From: Blastomyces gilchristii SLH14081 | Lineage: Eukaryota > Ascomycota > Eurotiomycetes > Onygenales > Ajellomycetaceae | Direction of reading: 5' to 3' | DNA length: 64,000 bases | NCBI RefSeq assembly: GCF_000003855.2 | Contig: NW_003101671.1 | Coordinates: 407,817 to 471,816 of the forward strand | Part shown: one piece after another, positions 48,946 to 62,317 of the stretch | Layout of the letters: the number at the start of each line of letters is the position of its first letter | Position numbering within the stretch: position 1 is the stretch's first letter | Program-made: the position numbers and the translations under genes | Notes under the pieces: model-generated | What the model saw: the letters and a program-made list of their open reading frames with translations, nothing else | The model's database searches: none | What the model was told of the DNA's origin: nothing

Positions 48946-49349
48946 TCTGATAGCATATCTAAAAACCAGTGAGACGCACAGGCTTCTTCAGAGTATGATA
49001 ATTCTATCTATGAAGTGATTCATAGTTATCATATCAGTGTGATTCTAAAAATGTCTCAAAAGATAGTGTATAAAGAGCAGTAAGTGAAAAAGTATTCAAT
49101 TCATACTGTTTTATTTGTTGAGGAAAAACTTCACACTCAGATGAATGATACATATGTGAACAGATGAGATATGAGAAAGAGAATGAGAGCAGCGAATCAG
49201 ATGCAAAGAAGTTCACTTTCTACTTAAAAGAAGAATAAAAAGAAGAGTGATTATCACTGAAGTTATACAATGATAATAGAAAACAGAAATCAGAAATTAT
49301 ATAATAATATAATAATATAATAATATAATGATAGAAATTGTACAATCAA

Positions 49350-52300
49350 TGAGAAATCACTGAAATGAACATCTTCTTTAGTTAATACAAACACTCTTCT
49401 CTACTATCTGAACTGGAAGATATGCAGAACCTTTCAGAGAATTTACTTAAAGTAGTAAGAAAAGCAGCTGAGACTACTGAACTGAAATTGAAGCTTTATA
49501 CATATACAAGAATTCTAAATGAGATTGAGGTCTTGTATATACAGTGACAGACTGAGATAGAAGTCAAACAATAATTAATATTCACTGCAGATTAAGTATT
49601 TACTATGCAGAGCTTTGCTGACACAATTATCATCATTAATAAGAATAGAGAAAATCAGGTCATAGACCTGCAGTGAGAGATTAAATATTTATATAGACAG
49701 ATAATTACACTGAATCTGAAGATTTTATTATAATTGTTTACAATCTCTTCAGAAGTATACACATCATCAGAGACTGCTATACAGAATGAGAATGTGAATA
49801 TGAGATATATCAAGTCAGAAGATCTGTTAGAACTATCAAGCTTTAATAACAACTGAAAAAATAATGCTGTAATCAGCTGACTAAGTCAGATACAATTATA
49901 TTATTGAATTGAATGTGAACTTACAGACAGATAGTTAACAGAATTTCAATGAGTCTTAAAATCTGCTGTATTTCTACACAGAAAAGTGAAGTTATTATAA
50001 ATGACTGATAAAAAGATAAATCTTACAGACTCAGAATAATATTCATTGTCATGAATATGAAATAAGTTTTTCAAATGAATCTTGCACAACTTTGAGAAAG
50101 TGAATATATAAGATAAGTATTATAAATACTTTACTAAGTGTAGATAAGTAAGTAATCTTATATCATACTTTATACACTTCAGTTTACACTATCTTATATT
50201 GAATAAAGAGCTTTCAACATCTTTCTGTTTACAGATCTTTATTCATAATCTTATACCTGAATTGAGAGCAGAATGAAAATACTTAATCTTATAATCAGAT
50301 ACAGTGAAAGAAGTATATAATATTCTCATTATACAGAAATAAGTAAGTCAATTATAACAGAAAATACTGCAATTGAGTATATCTCAGTAGAGAACAAGTA
50401 ATCAGACTTCTATGACATAAGCTACATACTCAGATGTGATAAATCTAGATTTGAATGTTATTGCTAAAGCACTGAATTCTCTGAAAAAGAGATTTTCTAA
50501 GTGAAAACCTTGATATTATAAGTATCAAGCTTGCTTCAACTGCAGATGTCAAAATCATGATATAAAAGATTATGCACAGTCTGCACAGTCAAGAGAGTCA
50601 AAAAACTAGCAGAATCAGTGAGCTTAAAGACACTTACTGATATTCTATGAAAAGTCTTCAAAGTGAAAGAGATGCCTATGTTAGATGACTCTCTAAATTC
50701 TGTAAATATCAAGAGAAAGCAGACTTCTGAATAAGATGCAGATGAGAATAATAAAGAGAATACTAATCTCAATATCTTGAGATCTGAAATATTAATATAT
50801 AGAGAGCACTTGAGTAAGAATTGAGAGATAATTGTAAAAGTGTTAATGAACACAGAAGCTTCTATACAATATATTGATAATTATATAATTTAAAGACTGA
50901 AAGAGGTCTGCTGAGTGAAGAATTCTTAATATATAAGATTATTTAATAACTGATATTTAATATTACTTGTAAGAGTAAGAGTTTTCTTATACTTCAGAGA
51001 ATGATCTTGCTATATTTAAGTATGAGAGCTGTAGAACATGAAATATAATCTTATTCTTAAACTTAATTGATTTCAAAGATTTAATCTGCAGATTCAATGA
51101 TGTATATATTATATACAGTTAACTGATAGAAAGAAAACAGTTCATATAATTCTATCAACTGATATAAGAAGAACATTTCACATCTCTGATATAGAAGAGT
51201 TAAATCTACTTATACATCAATAAGTAAAGAGAATGATTTACAAGATCTTATCTGAAAGCATTCTGTATGTCATACAGAACTCAGAAGTGAAGAAAACCAA
51301 GATAAAGAATATACAGAAGAACAAGTGTATGAAGAAACTTCTGAAGAAGTATAAGAAGATCTTCTGAACAGATCTTTCACTGAAATTACTGCTGAAATGA
51401 GAATTTATGCATAAGATCAATATAAGAGATGCAAAATCAGTCAATCAAAATATATACTCTCTGTTGCAAATGCATCTTAAAGAACAGAAGTGTCAGATCA
51501 CAGATCTTCTAGAACATAATCTTATATAATTCTTATTAAGTATGTAAGACTTCTCAGTTCTATTTATAAAAAAGATGAGTGAGAAGTGATGAATGTGTAT
51601 CAATTATTAAGCACTTAATAAGCTTATAATCAAGAATGAATATTCACTGTCATAAATTCAACAATAGTTGAATACAGTTAAAAATGCCTGATATCTATTA
51701 AAGATTAATCTTCTCTCAGAATACTAGCAGATTCATATAGATAAACTGTCAGTATCATGAACAGTATTTAATATATAATAAGAGAAGTTCAAATTCCTGA
51801 TAATATTATTCAGTCTGATAAATATGTCTGCCATCTTTTAAATAATGATGAATATAATTCTTTATAAACAGAATGAAATCTCATATCTTGTATATCTGAA
51901 TAACATTCTAGTCTTCTCAAACTTATATAATGAATATCTGAAGCATCTCAATAAAGTGCTTACAACTGTGATAGAGTATAAGCTCTATATCAAATTAATC
52001 ATGTATGTGTTTGAAACAGAAGAGTTGAAGTTCATGAAACATGTGAGAAGTGATGACTGTATACACCTCATCTCAGAGAAATTGAATGTCATAGTGAATT
52101 GATTATAACTGAGAAATATACATCATATACAATAATTTCTTAAATTAATCTCATACTATCACAGATTTATTAAGGATTTCATATGAATAGCTGTATCACT
52201 CTCAGATCTCTTAAGAGAAATAGATGATAATCTGCAGAAGAAGAAGTTTCAGTCAATTATCTGAAATACTGTATATGAAGAGATCTTTCTCACACTGAGA

Positions 52301-54480
52301 GAATATATGATAATATTCTCAGTACTTATTCAATCAGATTATGATAAATCTTTCTATATCAAGATAAACATATCTGAATAAGCTATCAGAGATGCTCTTC
52401 TACAGATAAGTAAGAATAACAAGCTGCACTCAGTGATATACAATGATAGAAAACTATCAGGCGCTGAGCTCAATTACTCAGGGTATAAAAAGGAATTGCT
52501 AGTGATTAAGCATGCACTGGTATTATGAGATAGATATAGTGACTACAGGCATATAATAACAGTGATCACAGATTATGAAAGTCTTATCTATCTATAATTA
52601 ATGATAAAATCTTTCAAATGCTTAGTATGCTGAATCTCAGAGTTTCAAGTATACAATCTTTATATCAAATATTAAAAGAAATCAGACACAGTGATATCTG
52701 ATGCAATTAGTCACAGACCTGATTTCATGAGTGAGAGTGCTGTAAATCAGATATAAGAGAAGTTTGTATTAAACATACTGAGAGAATGTAAGAAATCAGA
52801 ATAAGTGAATACAATAATCTCTTACTTGAAGAATGACAAGATGTCAGATGATAAGCATTTTATAAAAGTGATAGAAGAGATACTTCTGAACTTTAAGCTG
52901 AGAAAATTGAAAAATGATGTTATACTTTATTATAATATAGAATATGTGAAAGCTCTCTATCTGAAATATTCATTTAGATATGACTTAGTGACTTGAATGT
53001 ATAAGGAATTCAGTCACTTAGAAAGCTCTGAACTCATGAGTGTACTTGAATCAAGAGTGTACTGATCAAGCATGACTGAGAACATTCAGATATATACTCA
53101 TGAGTGCTTAAATTATCAGGTTACAAAAGAATCTAAGAAAGGATTAGAATACAAGAAAGTACAATATCAGATGAAATATAAGATACAACCATTTAAACAA
53201 TGAGAAGTGAATCTTATAGACATATTACTGTAAACACTAATGAAAATCATTGAATAGTCACTGCTATTGACTATGCTACTGACTGGCCAGTTGCAAAAGC
53301 AGTTTCAGAGATGACAGAGAAGATGATGACAAAGTTTCTATATAATGAGATCTATATCAACTATGAAATGCCATGTGAGATTCTAACTGATAATAATATG
53401 AACCTTGTAGAAGAAGTAGTGAGTCATTTCATAGACCAGTTACAGATAAGATATTGTGAAACAACATCATATCATCTGCAGACAAATGAAAAGATGAAAT
53501 ACTTGAATGAAATCTTGAACAACATGCTAATAAAATAGACTGATCGTGTGACCGTGTCTGAGACCAGGACCAGATTTTTTGATAGTCTCATTACCAATTC
53601 GACTGATCCCATTACACGGTTTTAACATTAGATAGTAGTCTCATACTATTTCAGTGAGACTTACTGTCTACTCTTGTCACATTTTTCAAATGAGATTATA
53701 ATTTCCACTTCTCGATTTAAATTATTTTTATTGCTTTAAATGACTTTAAATCTCATTTGAGTGTTATCAAAAAGCCTTACTTTTTAAAAAATTAAAAATA
53801 GTCTAAAAAAAACCTTAAAATGTCTAAAAATAGTAACTTTATGCCAGGAATGGGACTAAATGGAACTAAATGAGATCACTTTCTCATTTTTTTCAAGTCA
53901 TGATTTCATTTTAAGATCTGATATATAGTCACTTTGCATGTTTTTTTAATGACTAGTCCCAGCGGGATTCACACCAAGAAATGTATGAGACCAGACCAAA
54001 TGAAACCAAATGTGAAATTCATGGTCACGGCGGCCAGTCTATAATAAAATATCTAGTGAGTAAGTCTATATGACTATGAAATGAATATCTTGATCAGGTG
54101 CTATTAGTTACACAAATTCAGCAGTATATAGTCTCTAAGCATTTATCATTCTATCTGTTGTATGAACTGCATCCGCGCATTCTGAAGAATACTTCAGAAA
54201 AGATGAGAGAGAGAACAGCAGTTACAGATACAACAGTCACAGATGCAGCAGTCACAAACACAGAATCAAGACTGAAAGAGATTAGTCATATACATGCAAA
54301 AGCTAATGAGTTACTTCTGAATCAAGCAATTCAATTGAAAAGAATATGAGACTCACTAGTTAAGAAATTGAGTCTCAAGATGAGAATGTGAGTTCTTATA
54401 TACAATGAGAGTTCTGAGAAGTTTCAATCAAGATGGTTTGAGTTATATAAAATACTCAAATCATATTCTCTGAGAATATA
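49350..54480 (+). pseudogene. Gypsy-2 gag-pol (broken, interrupted by a MITE)
   Basis: Approximate limits. Gag with N-terminal coiled coil, protease region near 50850, RT with CINYQALNKLIIKNEYSL-like and YLNNILVFS (51893) boxes, RNase H (about 52250-52600), integrase zinc finger (about 52990-53130, with CLNYQ, one Cys changed) and core (53311-53535, ILTDNNMNL). After the MITE the frame resumes with the GPY/F-like module (about 54380-54480). The RT active site YLDD has become YLNN by two G-to-A changes, so RT is dead independent of the stops. Confidence 0.86.
53536..54041. mobile_element. hAT-type MITE, 506 bp, 8 bp target duplication
   Basis: It interrupts the Gypsy-2 integrase. The left end TAGACTGATCGTGTGACCG and the right end, read inward, TAGACTGGCCGCCGTGACC are imperfect inverted repeats. 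TAATAAAA is duplicated at 53528-53535 and 54042-54049, and Gypsy-1 and Gypsy-3 show the uninterrupted site. No coding capacity. Both ends match the ends of the hAT relic at 33654 and 48204, its likely source of transposase. CpG sites survive here, unlike in the surrounding Gypsy. Confidence 0.9.
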
Positions 54481-55370
54481 TGCATAGAAAGAATCAGAGA
54501 GACAGATCTTATATAACTTAATAAATAATTCATATCTTATAAAAGTAAAGATATAAGATCTGAGTGAATTATAATTATCTACAGCACTATTATCAGCATT
54601 GAAAAAGAAGAGACTTATAATTGAAAAGTCTCACAAAGTAAGAGAAATTATAGACACTTATGAATCAGATAATCTTACTTATTTCAATCTTTTCACAATT
54701 ATAAGAAAAGAATAGAAAGAAATGAAGAAATTAGATGAATATCACACTTCAATAAGTGATGAGACTGTAGCTGATTGTATGATAATACACTGTAGATAGT
54801 AGATGTAATATGATAAAGAGCAGTCTCAAAGTGATAGACTTGTATATAAGTCAGATTACAGAAGAGAAAGAAATTCAGAGTTGAATTCAACTATTTATAT
54901 CAGTTCAATTATGAAGATAACAGAGAATGAAGCATCTGAAACATTTACAGATATATGAAACTAAGTCATCTCAACCTCTGAGAATGCTAAGAGATCAGAT
55001 GAGATTAGTTTTAATAAGCTGTTCACTGTAGTAGTCTGAGCAGGTGAAGAGAGACAGTATAATACATGAGACAGAATTATAAAAGATGAAAGCTGCTGAA
55101 TCTAGTTATCAAACACTGTATCATATAGAGATCATGTAAGAGTAGTGACTAGCAGACAAAGAAAAAAGCATAAGAAAAGAAAAGAGATAATAAATTGATT
55201 ATCAACTGTAAAAGTCAGCTGTAAAAGACAAATGTTATTATACATCTCATTCATTTTCATATATTATATATCTAATCTATTTTCAATGCCACATCATCTT
55301 AAAAATATTAAAGATAAAGGAAATCTTAAAACTTGAGATCTGTAAGAGATTCAAGAGCTGTAAGTCACTC

Positions 55371-55727
55371 TTATAATAACACTGTGCATGTCTCTGATTT
55401 CTCTACTGCTCTGTGTACAACATTAATATTATTTATCACAAGATTGACTGAAATGCCAATATAGAAATGTGTATGCGTGTGTATAGAAAAATTGAAGAAG
55501 AGTATGAAACCCGCAGAACCAGAAGCCAGAATAGAGGAGACAGAGACAGAAGAAGAAGAAGGCACAGAACTGAATAAACAACAGCAGAAGTCACTCAGAG
55601 TTAAACACTTATAACTTAGTATATACACAATCTTTCTCACAGAGAAGGGAGAGAAAGCACTGAGAGAAGCTTGAAAGAGAATAGTCTCAGCAGTGTTATC
55701 ATCTTCAATTACAATAATCTCTGACAC
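55371..55727 (-). other. Antisense open frame in the 3' region of Gypsy-2
   Basis: 118 codons opposite to gag-pol; counterpart of 35680-36031 in Gypsy-1. It has a Ser-rich middle and the ending AVEKSETC. Unknown; may be a chance open frame in cytosine-depleted DNA. Confidence 0.3.
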
Positions 55728-56522
55728 TGAAGTAACTAAGAACTATTATTAGTATACAAAAATTATAAAATCAGAGATGAGAACAGTTACTGAATGAATA
55801 TTCACTGATCTTAGAATTTTATATACAATTACAACACATATGAGGCTCCTCAGAAAGAGAGAGAGAGATATGAGAGAATGCAGAAAGCAGAACATAGTAC
55901 ATAAACAGCTTATTCTCATAATAACATCTCAGATAAGATATACAAGTCTCACACTCACAGATGTAAAAGAGTGTGACATCTGTATTCTTATTTCTGACAA
56001 CACAGATATCTTTTGCCTGTATTATAAAGTCAGATAACAGATGTCAGAGAATAGACTGATACAGATTTATCATTCTGAAGAAATTTATCAGAGCAGATAT
56101 TTCTGTGATATTGAACTTTACAGTTGTAAAAAGTTTCTTAATATCTGTGAATGTCATAACTTCATGTATGATAAAACTCATAATGATTTTCTCTAGAAAA
56201 ATTAGTGTTAGAAGAGAAGATGAAAAAATAAAAAACTTATAATTTTAACACTGTTGAGAAGGAAAGTGATTCTCTGATATGAATAAACAATTATCTTATC
56301 ATGAATATTTAAAACAAATGTAATAATCAGTGTCTGCAACTGAGCTTTAAATAATTATGTTATATGCAGTCTTTATACAATAAATTGTTCTAGAAATCAG
56401 CAAGAAAGACAGAAGTATATACACTGAGAAATGTAATTCATCAAGTCTATATAATATTTCCTTGAAATGAGAAGAGCTGGTAATAAAGACAGAAGTGGAA
56501 ACAGAAGTAGCAGGAGTAGTGT

Positions 56523-56709
56523 AAGAATAAGTGCTCGCAGGCGATTATTCGGGTATTTGCAGCTTGGCATGATATATACTGTTAACTACTAGAAGTATTT
56601 GTGATAGAAAGACAAAATATAGAGATCAAATATATAATAGCATTCAAGCTGAGTTATGAATAGTATTCGTGAACTCCAGTCTATATAGTTGTGTGTAGTC
56701 AAGGACTGC
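56523..56709. other. Short spacer between Gypsy-2 and Gypsy-3
   Basis: About 190 bases not matching either element. It includes a CpG-bearing piece (GTGCTCGCAGGCG) and no gene. Confidence 0.5.
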
Positions 56710-56902
56710 TGTGGTTCGGAAGAACGTACGGTGGTTCGGAAGAACGTACGACTGTCGGATAATAACGCGGCCGCTTCTGAACTTGCTTACAAGTGTAAAG
56801 GGGCCATAGCAGCCACTAATTAATTTAGCATACAATATTACAATATATAAGAAGCCAGTGTACACCTATAATCATATGCTGAGAAGCAATCTTTGAATCA
56901 CA
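56710..56902 (+). repeat. Gypsy-3 5' LTR with a 20 bp duplication at its start
   Basis: It starts TGTGGTTCGGAAGAACGTACG and then repeats GTGGTTCGGAAGAACGTACG immediately (56731-56750). The other LTRs have a single copy. It keeps CpG sites. It ends GAATCACA at 56902. Confidence 0.85.
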
Positions 56903-59900
56903 TCTGATAGCATGTCTAAAAACCAGTGAGAAGTGCAGGCTTCTTCAGAGTGTGATAATTTCATCTATGAAGTGATTCATAGTTATCATATCAGTGTGGT
57001 TCTAGAACATCTCAAAAGATAGTATACAAAGAGTGATGAGTGAAAGAGCATCTGATTGATACTGCTTCACTTATTAAGAGAAAACTCCATGCCCAGGTGA
57101 ATACCACATATGCAAATGAATGAGATGTGAGAAAAGAAATAAAAGCAGTGAACCAGATTCAAAGAAGATCACTCTTCACTTAAAGAGATAAAAGAAGAGG
57201 TGACCATCACTAGAGTCATACAATGATAACAGAAATCATATAACAATATAGCAATATAATGATATAGTGATATAATAATATAACAATATAATAATAGACA
57301 TCATACAATCAATAAGAAATCACTGAAATGAATATCTTTTCTAGTTAATACAAATAACATCCTTCTCTGCTATCTGAACTGAAAGATATACAGAACCTCT
57401 CAGAGAATTTACTCAAAGCAGTAAGAAAAGCAGCTGAAACTACTGAACTGAAATTGAAGCTTTATACATATACAAGAATTCTAAACAAGATCAAGATCTT
57501 GTATATACAGTGACAGGCTGAGATAAAAGTTAAATAATAATTAGCATTCACTGCAGATTAAGTATTCACTATGAAGAGCTTCACTGACATAATCATCATT
57601 ATCAATAAGAATAGAGAAAATCAGATCTTAGACCTGCAGCAGAAAATTGAATGTTTACACAGACAGATAACTACACTGAATCTGAAGATCTCATCACAAT
57701 TATTCATAATCTCTTCAGAAGTATACACATCATCAGAGATCACTGTGCAGGATGAGAATCTGAGTATGAAATACATCAAGTCAGAAGATCTGTCAGAGTT
57801 ATCAAGCTTTAATAATAACTGAAAAAATAATACTGCAATCAGCTGACTAAGTCAGATGTAATTATATTATCAGATTAAACATGAACTCACAGACAGACAG
57901 TTAACAGAATTTCAACAAGTCTTAAGATCTGCTGTGTTTCTATACAGAAAAGTGAAGTTATTATAAATAACTGATAAAAAGATGAATCTCACAGATCTGA
58001 AGCAATATTCATTCTTATAAATATGAAATAAGTTTTCCAAATGAATCTTGCATAACTTTGAGAAAGTGAATATACAAGATAAGCATTACAAACACTTCAC
58101 TGAGTGTAGATAAGTGAATAATCTTATATTATACTTCACACACTTCAGCTTACACTATCTCATATTGAATGAAAAGCTTTCAACATCTTTCTATTTACAG
58201 ATTTTCATTCATGATCTTACACTCAAGTTAAGAGTGGAATGAAAATGCTTAATCTCATAGTCAGACACAGTGAAGAAAGCATATAATATTCTTATTATAC
58301 AGAAATAAGTAAGTCAATTATGATAGAAAATACTGCAATCAAGTATATCTCAGCAGAGAACAGATAATCAGACTTCTATGACACAAGTCACACATCTGAA
58401 TATGATAAATCTAGATCTGAATATCATCACTAAAGTACTGAATTCTCTGAAGAAGAGATTCTCTGAGTGAAAATCTTGATATTATAAGTATTGAGCTTAC
58501 TTCAACTGTAGATATCAAAATCATGATATAAAAGATTACACTTAGTATACATAGTTAAGAGAAGTAAGAGAGTTAAAAAACTAGCAGAATCAGTGAGCTC
58601 AGAGACACTCACTGATATTCTATGAAAAGTCTTCAAAGTGAAAGAGATGCTCATGTTAGATGACTCTCTGAATTCTGTAAATATTAAGAGAAAGCAGGCT
58701 TCTGACTGAGATGCAGATAAGAATGAAGTGAACACTCATCTTAATATCTTAAGACCTGAAATATTAATGTATAAGAAGCACTTGAGTAAGAATTGAGAGA
58801 TGACTGTAAAAGTGTTAGTGAACATAGAAGCTTCTACACAATATATTAATAATTATATAATTTAAAGACTGAAAGAGATCTGCTGAGTGAAGAATCTCTG
58901 ATACATAAGATTATCTAATAACTGATATTTAATATCACCTGCAAGAGTAAGAGTTCTCTTGCACTTCAGAGAATGATCTTACTATATTTAAGCATGAGAG
59001 CTGTAGAACATGAAATATGATCTTATTCTCAGACTTGATTAATTTCAAAGATTCAATCTGCAGATTCAATGATGTACATGTCATATACAGTTGATTAATA
59101 GAAAGAAAACAGTTCATACAATTCTATCAACTCATATGAGAAGGACATTTCATATCTCTGATATAGAAGGATTAAATCTGCTTACACATTAATAAGTAAA
59201 GAGAATGATTTGTAAGACCTTACTTAAAAGTATCTTGTATGTTATACAGGATCTGGAAGCAGAGAAAATCAAGATAAAAGATATACAGAAGAACAAGTAT
59301 ATGAAGAAGCTTCTGAAGAAGCATGAAAAGATCTTTCAAACAGATCTTTTATCAGAATTGTCACCAGAACAAGGATTTGTACATGAGATTGACACAGAGG
59401 ACACAAAACCAGTCAATCAGAATGTATACTGTCTATCACAAATGCATCTTGAAGAACAGAAGCATCAGATCACAGACCTTCTAGAATGTGATCTCATATG
59501 ATTCTCATCAAGCATGTAAGGCTTTCCAGTTCTATTCATGAAAAAGGCAGATGAGAAGTGATGAATGTGTATCAATTATCAAGCACTCAACAAGCTTATG
59601 ATCAAGAATGAATATTCATTATCACAGATTCAACAACAGTTGAATACAGTTAAAAACACCTGATATCTATTAAAGATTGATCTTCTCTCAGAATACTGAC
59701 AGATTTATATAGATAAACTATCAGTTCTGTGAACTGCATTTAATATACAATAAAGAAAGTTCGAATTTCTGATAATATTATTCAGTCTGATAAATGCATC
59801 TGTCATCTTTCAAACAATGATGAATATAATTCTTTATAAACAGAATAGAATCTCATGTCTTATATATCTCAATAACATTCTAGTCTTTTCAAACTTATAC

Positions 59901-60188
59901 AACAAATATCTGAAGTATCTTAATAAAGTGCTTACAACTCTGATAGAGTATAAGCTCTATATCAAATCAATCAAGTATATGTTTAAAACAGAAGAGTTGA
60001 AGTTCATAGAACATGTAGTGAGTGATGACTGTATATATCTCATTTCAGAGAAATTGAATGTTATAGTAAATTAACTGTGACTGAGAAATATACATCATAT
60101 ACAACAGTTTCTTGAGTTAATCTCATATTATCACAGATTTATCAAGGATTTCACACAAATATCTGCATCACTCTCAGATCTCTTAAGA

Positions 60189-62317
60189 TTATTATTATTA
60201 TTATTCTTCAATTATAGATGTATGCAGTCAGAGACTATGACATCTACCTGAGAACTTTTAGTTCTCAGGGTTTTTCCTATGTCTGTAAAGTTAACTATTA
60301 TACATTCATCAATTTCAGATATGCAAAATCAGAAAATTCCAGCCCAGAATACAAAAACTGTTTACAAATTGCAGTGTTTTAACATCTTTTGATACTTTGA
60401 AATCATTTGATAATATCATGACAAAGGAAAAGAGAAAAAGAACACAGTCTCAAAGATAGACACATTAAATAGATAGATAGAAAGAAATTGAAAGAAAAAG
60501 ATAAAGAAAAAGATAAAGTAAAGAGAGACTATAACAAAACAAATTATTAAAAGAGAGTGTATAGCTGTTTTAACAGACTATATCTGATTGATTTCCTCCT
60601 CTTCATATTCAGATAATTCTGAATTTAGTCATTTTCTTGTAGCTGCTTGAGTTTCTGATAGAAAGTCTATTAAGTATTTAATTCCTGTCTCAGTTGAGAA
60701 TAAGAATCTCATATTTAATTGATTTAGATCATACTTCTCTTTCAATCTGGCTCTGAGACTATTGTATAATGCACAGTGCATTACAATATGCTCAGGATTC
60801 TCATTTGTATTGCAGAATAAGCATTCTATTGAGTCAAATCTATCATCAAATCTTTGTATATAAGATTTGAAATAGCCATGTTCTAGTTTCAGCTGTATTA
60901 TAGATGAGAATATTTTCTTTTTACATTTAATTGAACAAGATTTCCACTTGGGTTTTGTTTCAAATCTTGAATAATGTATACTCTTCTTTTGTTTCTGCCA
61001 GCTTTCATTCCACTTGTCTAAACAAGATTCTTTTATTTTTCTCTTTATAAAAGATCAGGACACAATTTTTTGAATAGATCTGCTTAATTCTGCACCCTTT
61101 TTTGCAGCTGAATCAGCCAATTCATTGCCATGAATATTCATATGAGCAGGAACCCAGTGCAGATGAATTATCAGCTTTGATATTCTTCTCTTTTGAATTT
61201 TCAAAATAGAGTTTAAGATCAGTTCAAGATTCATTTGATCATTATGAATCTGACTATTTCTAAGTCTTTTTAAAGCAGCTTGACTATCAGAGAATATTCA
61301 TGCCTCTTTCAAACAATTTTCTCTTTTATGAGATTTTATTTCAATGAGTTTGAAAGCTTTCACTATTGCAAATAGTTCAGCATCAAAGACTTCACATTCA
61401 GAGCCTAGATTCCAGAAATCTGAGATAAAATTGATATTATCTTCAGTATAAGCAATTCCTGCGCCTAATCTATTCAAGTTCTCATTTTTTGAGTCATCTG
61501 AATAAATCAGAATAGAGTCTTTTATATTGATTGTAGAAATTCTCTTTGAATGCTGTTTATATTTTTTCTCTTTTGATAGTTCACTTATTTGTAAGTCTAT
61601 AAGAGATTCAAGCTTTTCTCTCCAGGGAGATAACTTCTCATGATCAACTTTTTCAACATTTAAAGAAGAAAATTGATTTTTAATCAGAGAGCATAGTCTG
61701 TACAGTTGAGAAGACATTTTCTTTGAAGAGTTATTTTCATTTCAATCAAGAAATCTATTTCAATCCAGTTCATTACCAGAGTTAATTGATGGAAATGAAG
61801 AAGAGACTCTTTCTCTGATTATATGATTTGAGCTCATCTTTACAACTCTCAGAGCATAGTTCATACAGGCCTTTTCAAATCTAATAGCAGGAGAAGGAAT
61901 TGAAGCTTCAATTTCCATTGCTTTAATAGGAGATGATTTGAATGCTTTCAGAATTCTTCTCAAGGCTCTGTTTTGCAGACTTTGAAAGAGTTCAGTGAAA
62001 TTCCCTTGATTATTCCATCAAACTTGAACTCCATAATCAGCTACTGATGTAATACAGGCTATATATAACTGTCTCATAGCCTGGAAGGATAGACCCCTCT
62101 CTGTATTTGATAGTCTGATTATGTTGTTCAATAGTCTTTCTGCCTTGACAGTTCTTTGTTGAATGTGATATTTAAAATTCAACTTGGAGTTTAACCATAC
62201 TCCTAACCATTTGACATTTACACTGGGTTTAATCTCTCTATTTAAAAGAGTTAGAGATAGTCCTTTCTCATTGAATCTCGGAAAGAAGTGAATTAACTCA
62301 GTTTTATCCATATCAAA
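60189..62317 (-). mobile_element. LINE copy E, 5'-truncated, inserted in Gypsy-3
   Basis: 2.1 kb minus-strand copy with (TAA)n tail at the left edge and truncation inside the RT domain at 62317. AGATCTCTTAAGA is duplicated at 60176-60188 and 62318-62330. Gypsy-2 shows the empty site TCAGATCTCTTAAGAGAAA at about 52194. This is the least mutated LINE here: it retains CC, GG and Trp codons where copies A and C have lost them. Confidence 0.93.
60578..62317 (-). pseudogene. LINE copy E ORF2 C-terminal half: RT end, RNase H, CCHC
   Basis: It begins in the RT thumb region (IKPSVNVKWLGVWLNSKL) and continues to RNase H, where all four acidic positions are visible: IYSDDSK, VFDAELFAI, FSDSQAALK and GNELADSAAK. 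It then ends with CLFCNTNENPEHIVMHC and a TAG at 60578-60580. The longest open block is 139 codons (61717-61298). Only a few stops remain, at codons that are TGG in other copies. It cannot act alone because the N-terminal half is missing. Confidence 0.9.

Larger units (their letters stand above)
48779..56522 (+). mobile_element. Gypsy-2: Ty3/Gypsy element lacking its 3' LTR
   Basis: Same family as Gypsy-1 but on the plus strand. The 5' LTR is at 48779-48945, followed by the same internal start (TCTGATAGCATATC). Homology to Gypsy-1 continues through gag, pol and the 3' extension until about 56522 (GCAGGAGTAGTG) and then stops before any polypurine tract or LTR. The integrase is interrupted by a 506 bp MITE at 53536-54041. 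Stops throughout. Confidence 0.88.

Noticed and set aside
56710..56902. Tandem Gypsy array sharing one LTR (Gypsy-2 3' LTR = Gypsy-3 5' LTR)
   Set aside because: Gypsy-2 homology ends at about 56522 without a polypurine tract, and 190 unrelated bases precede the LTR.
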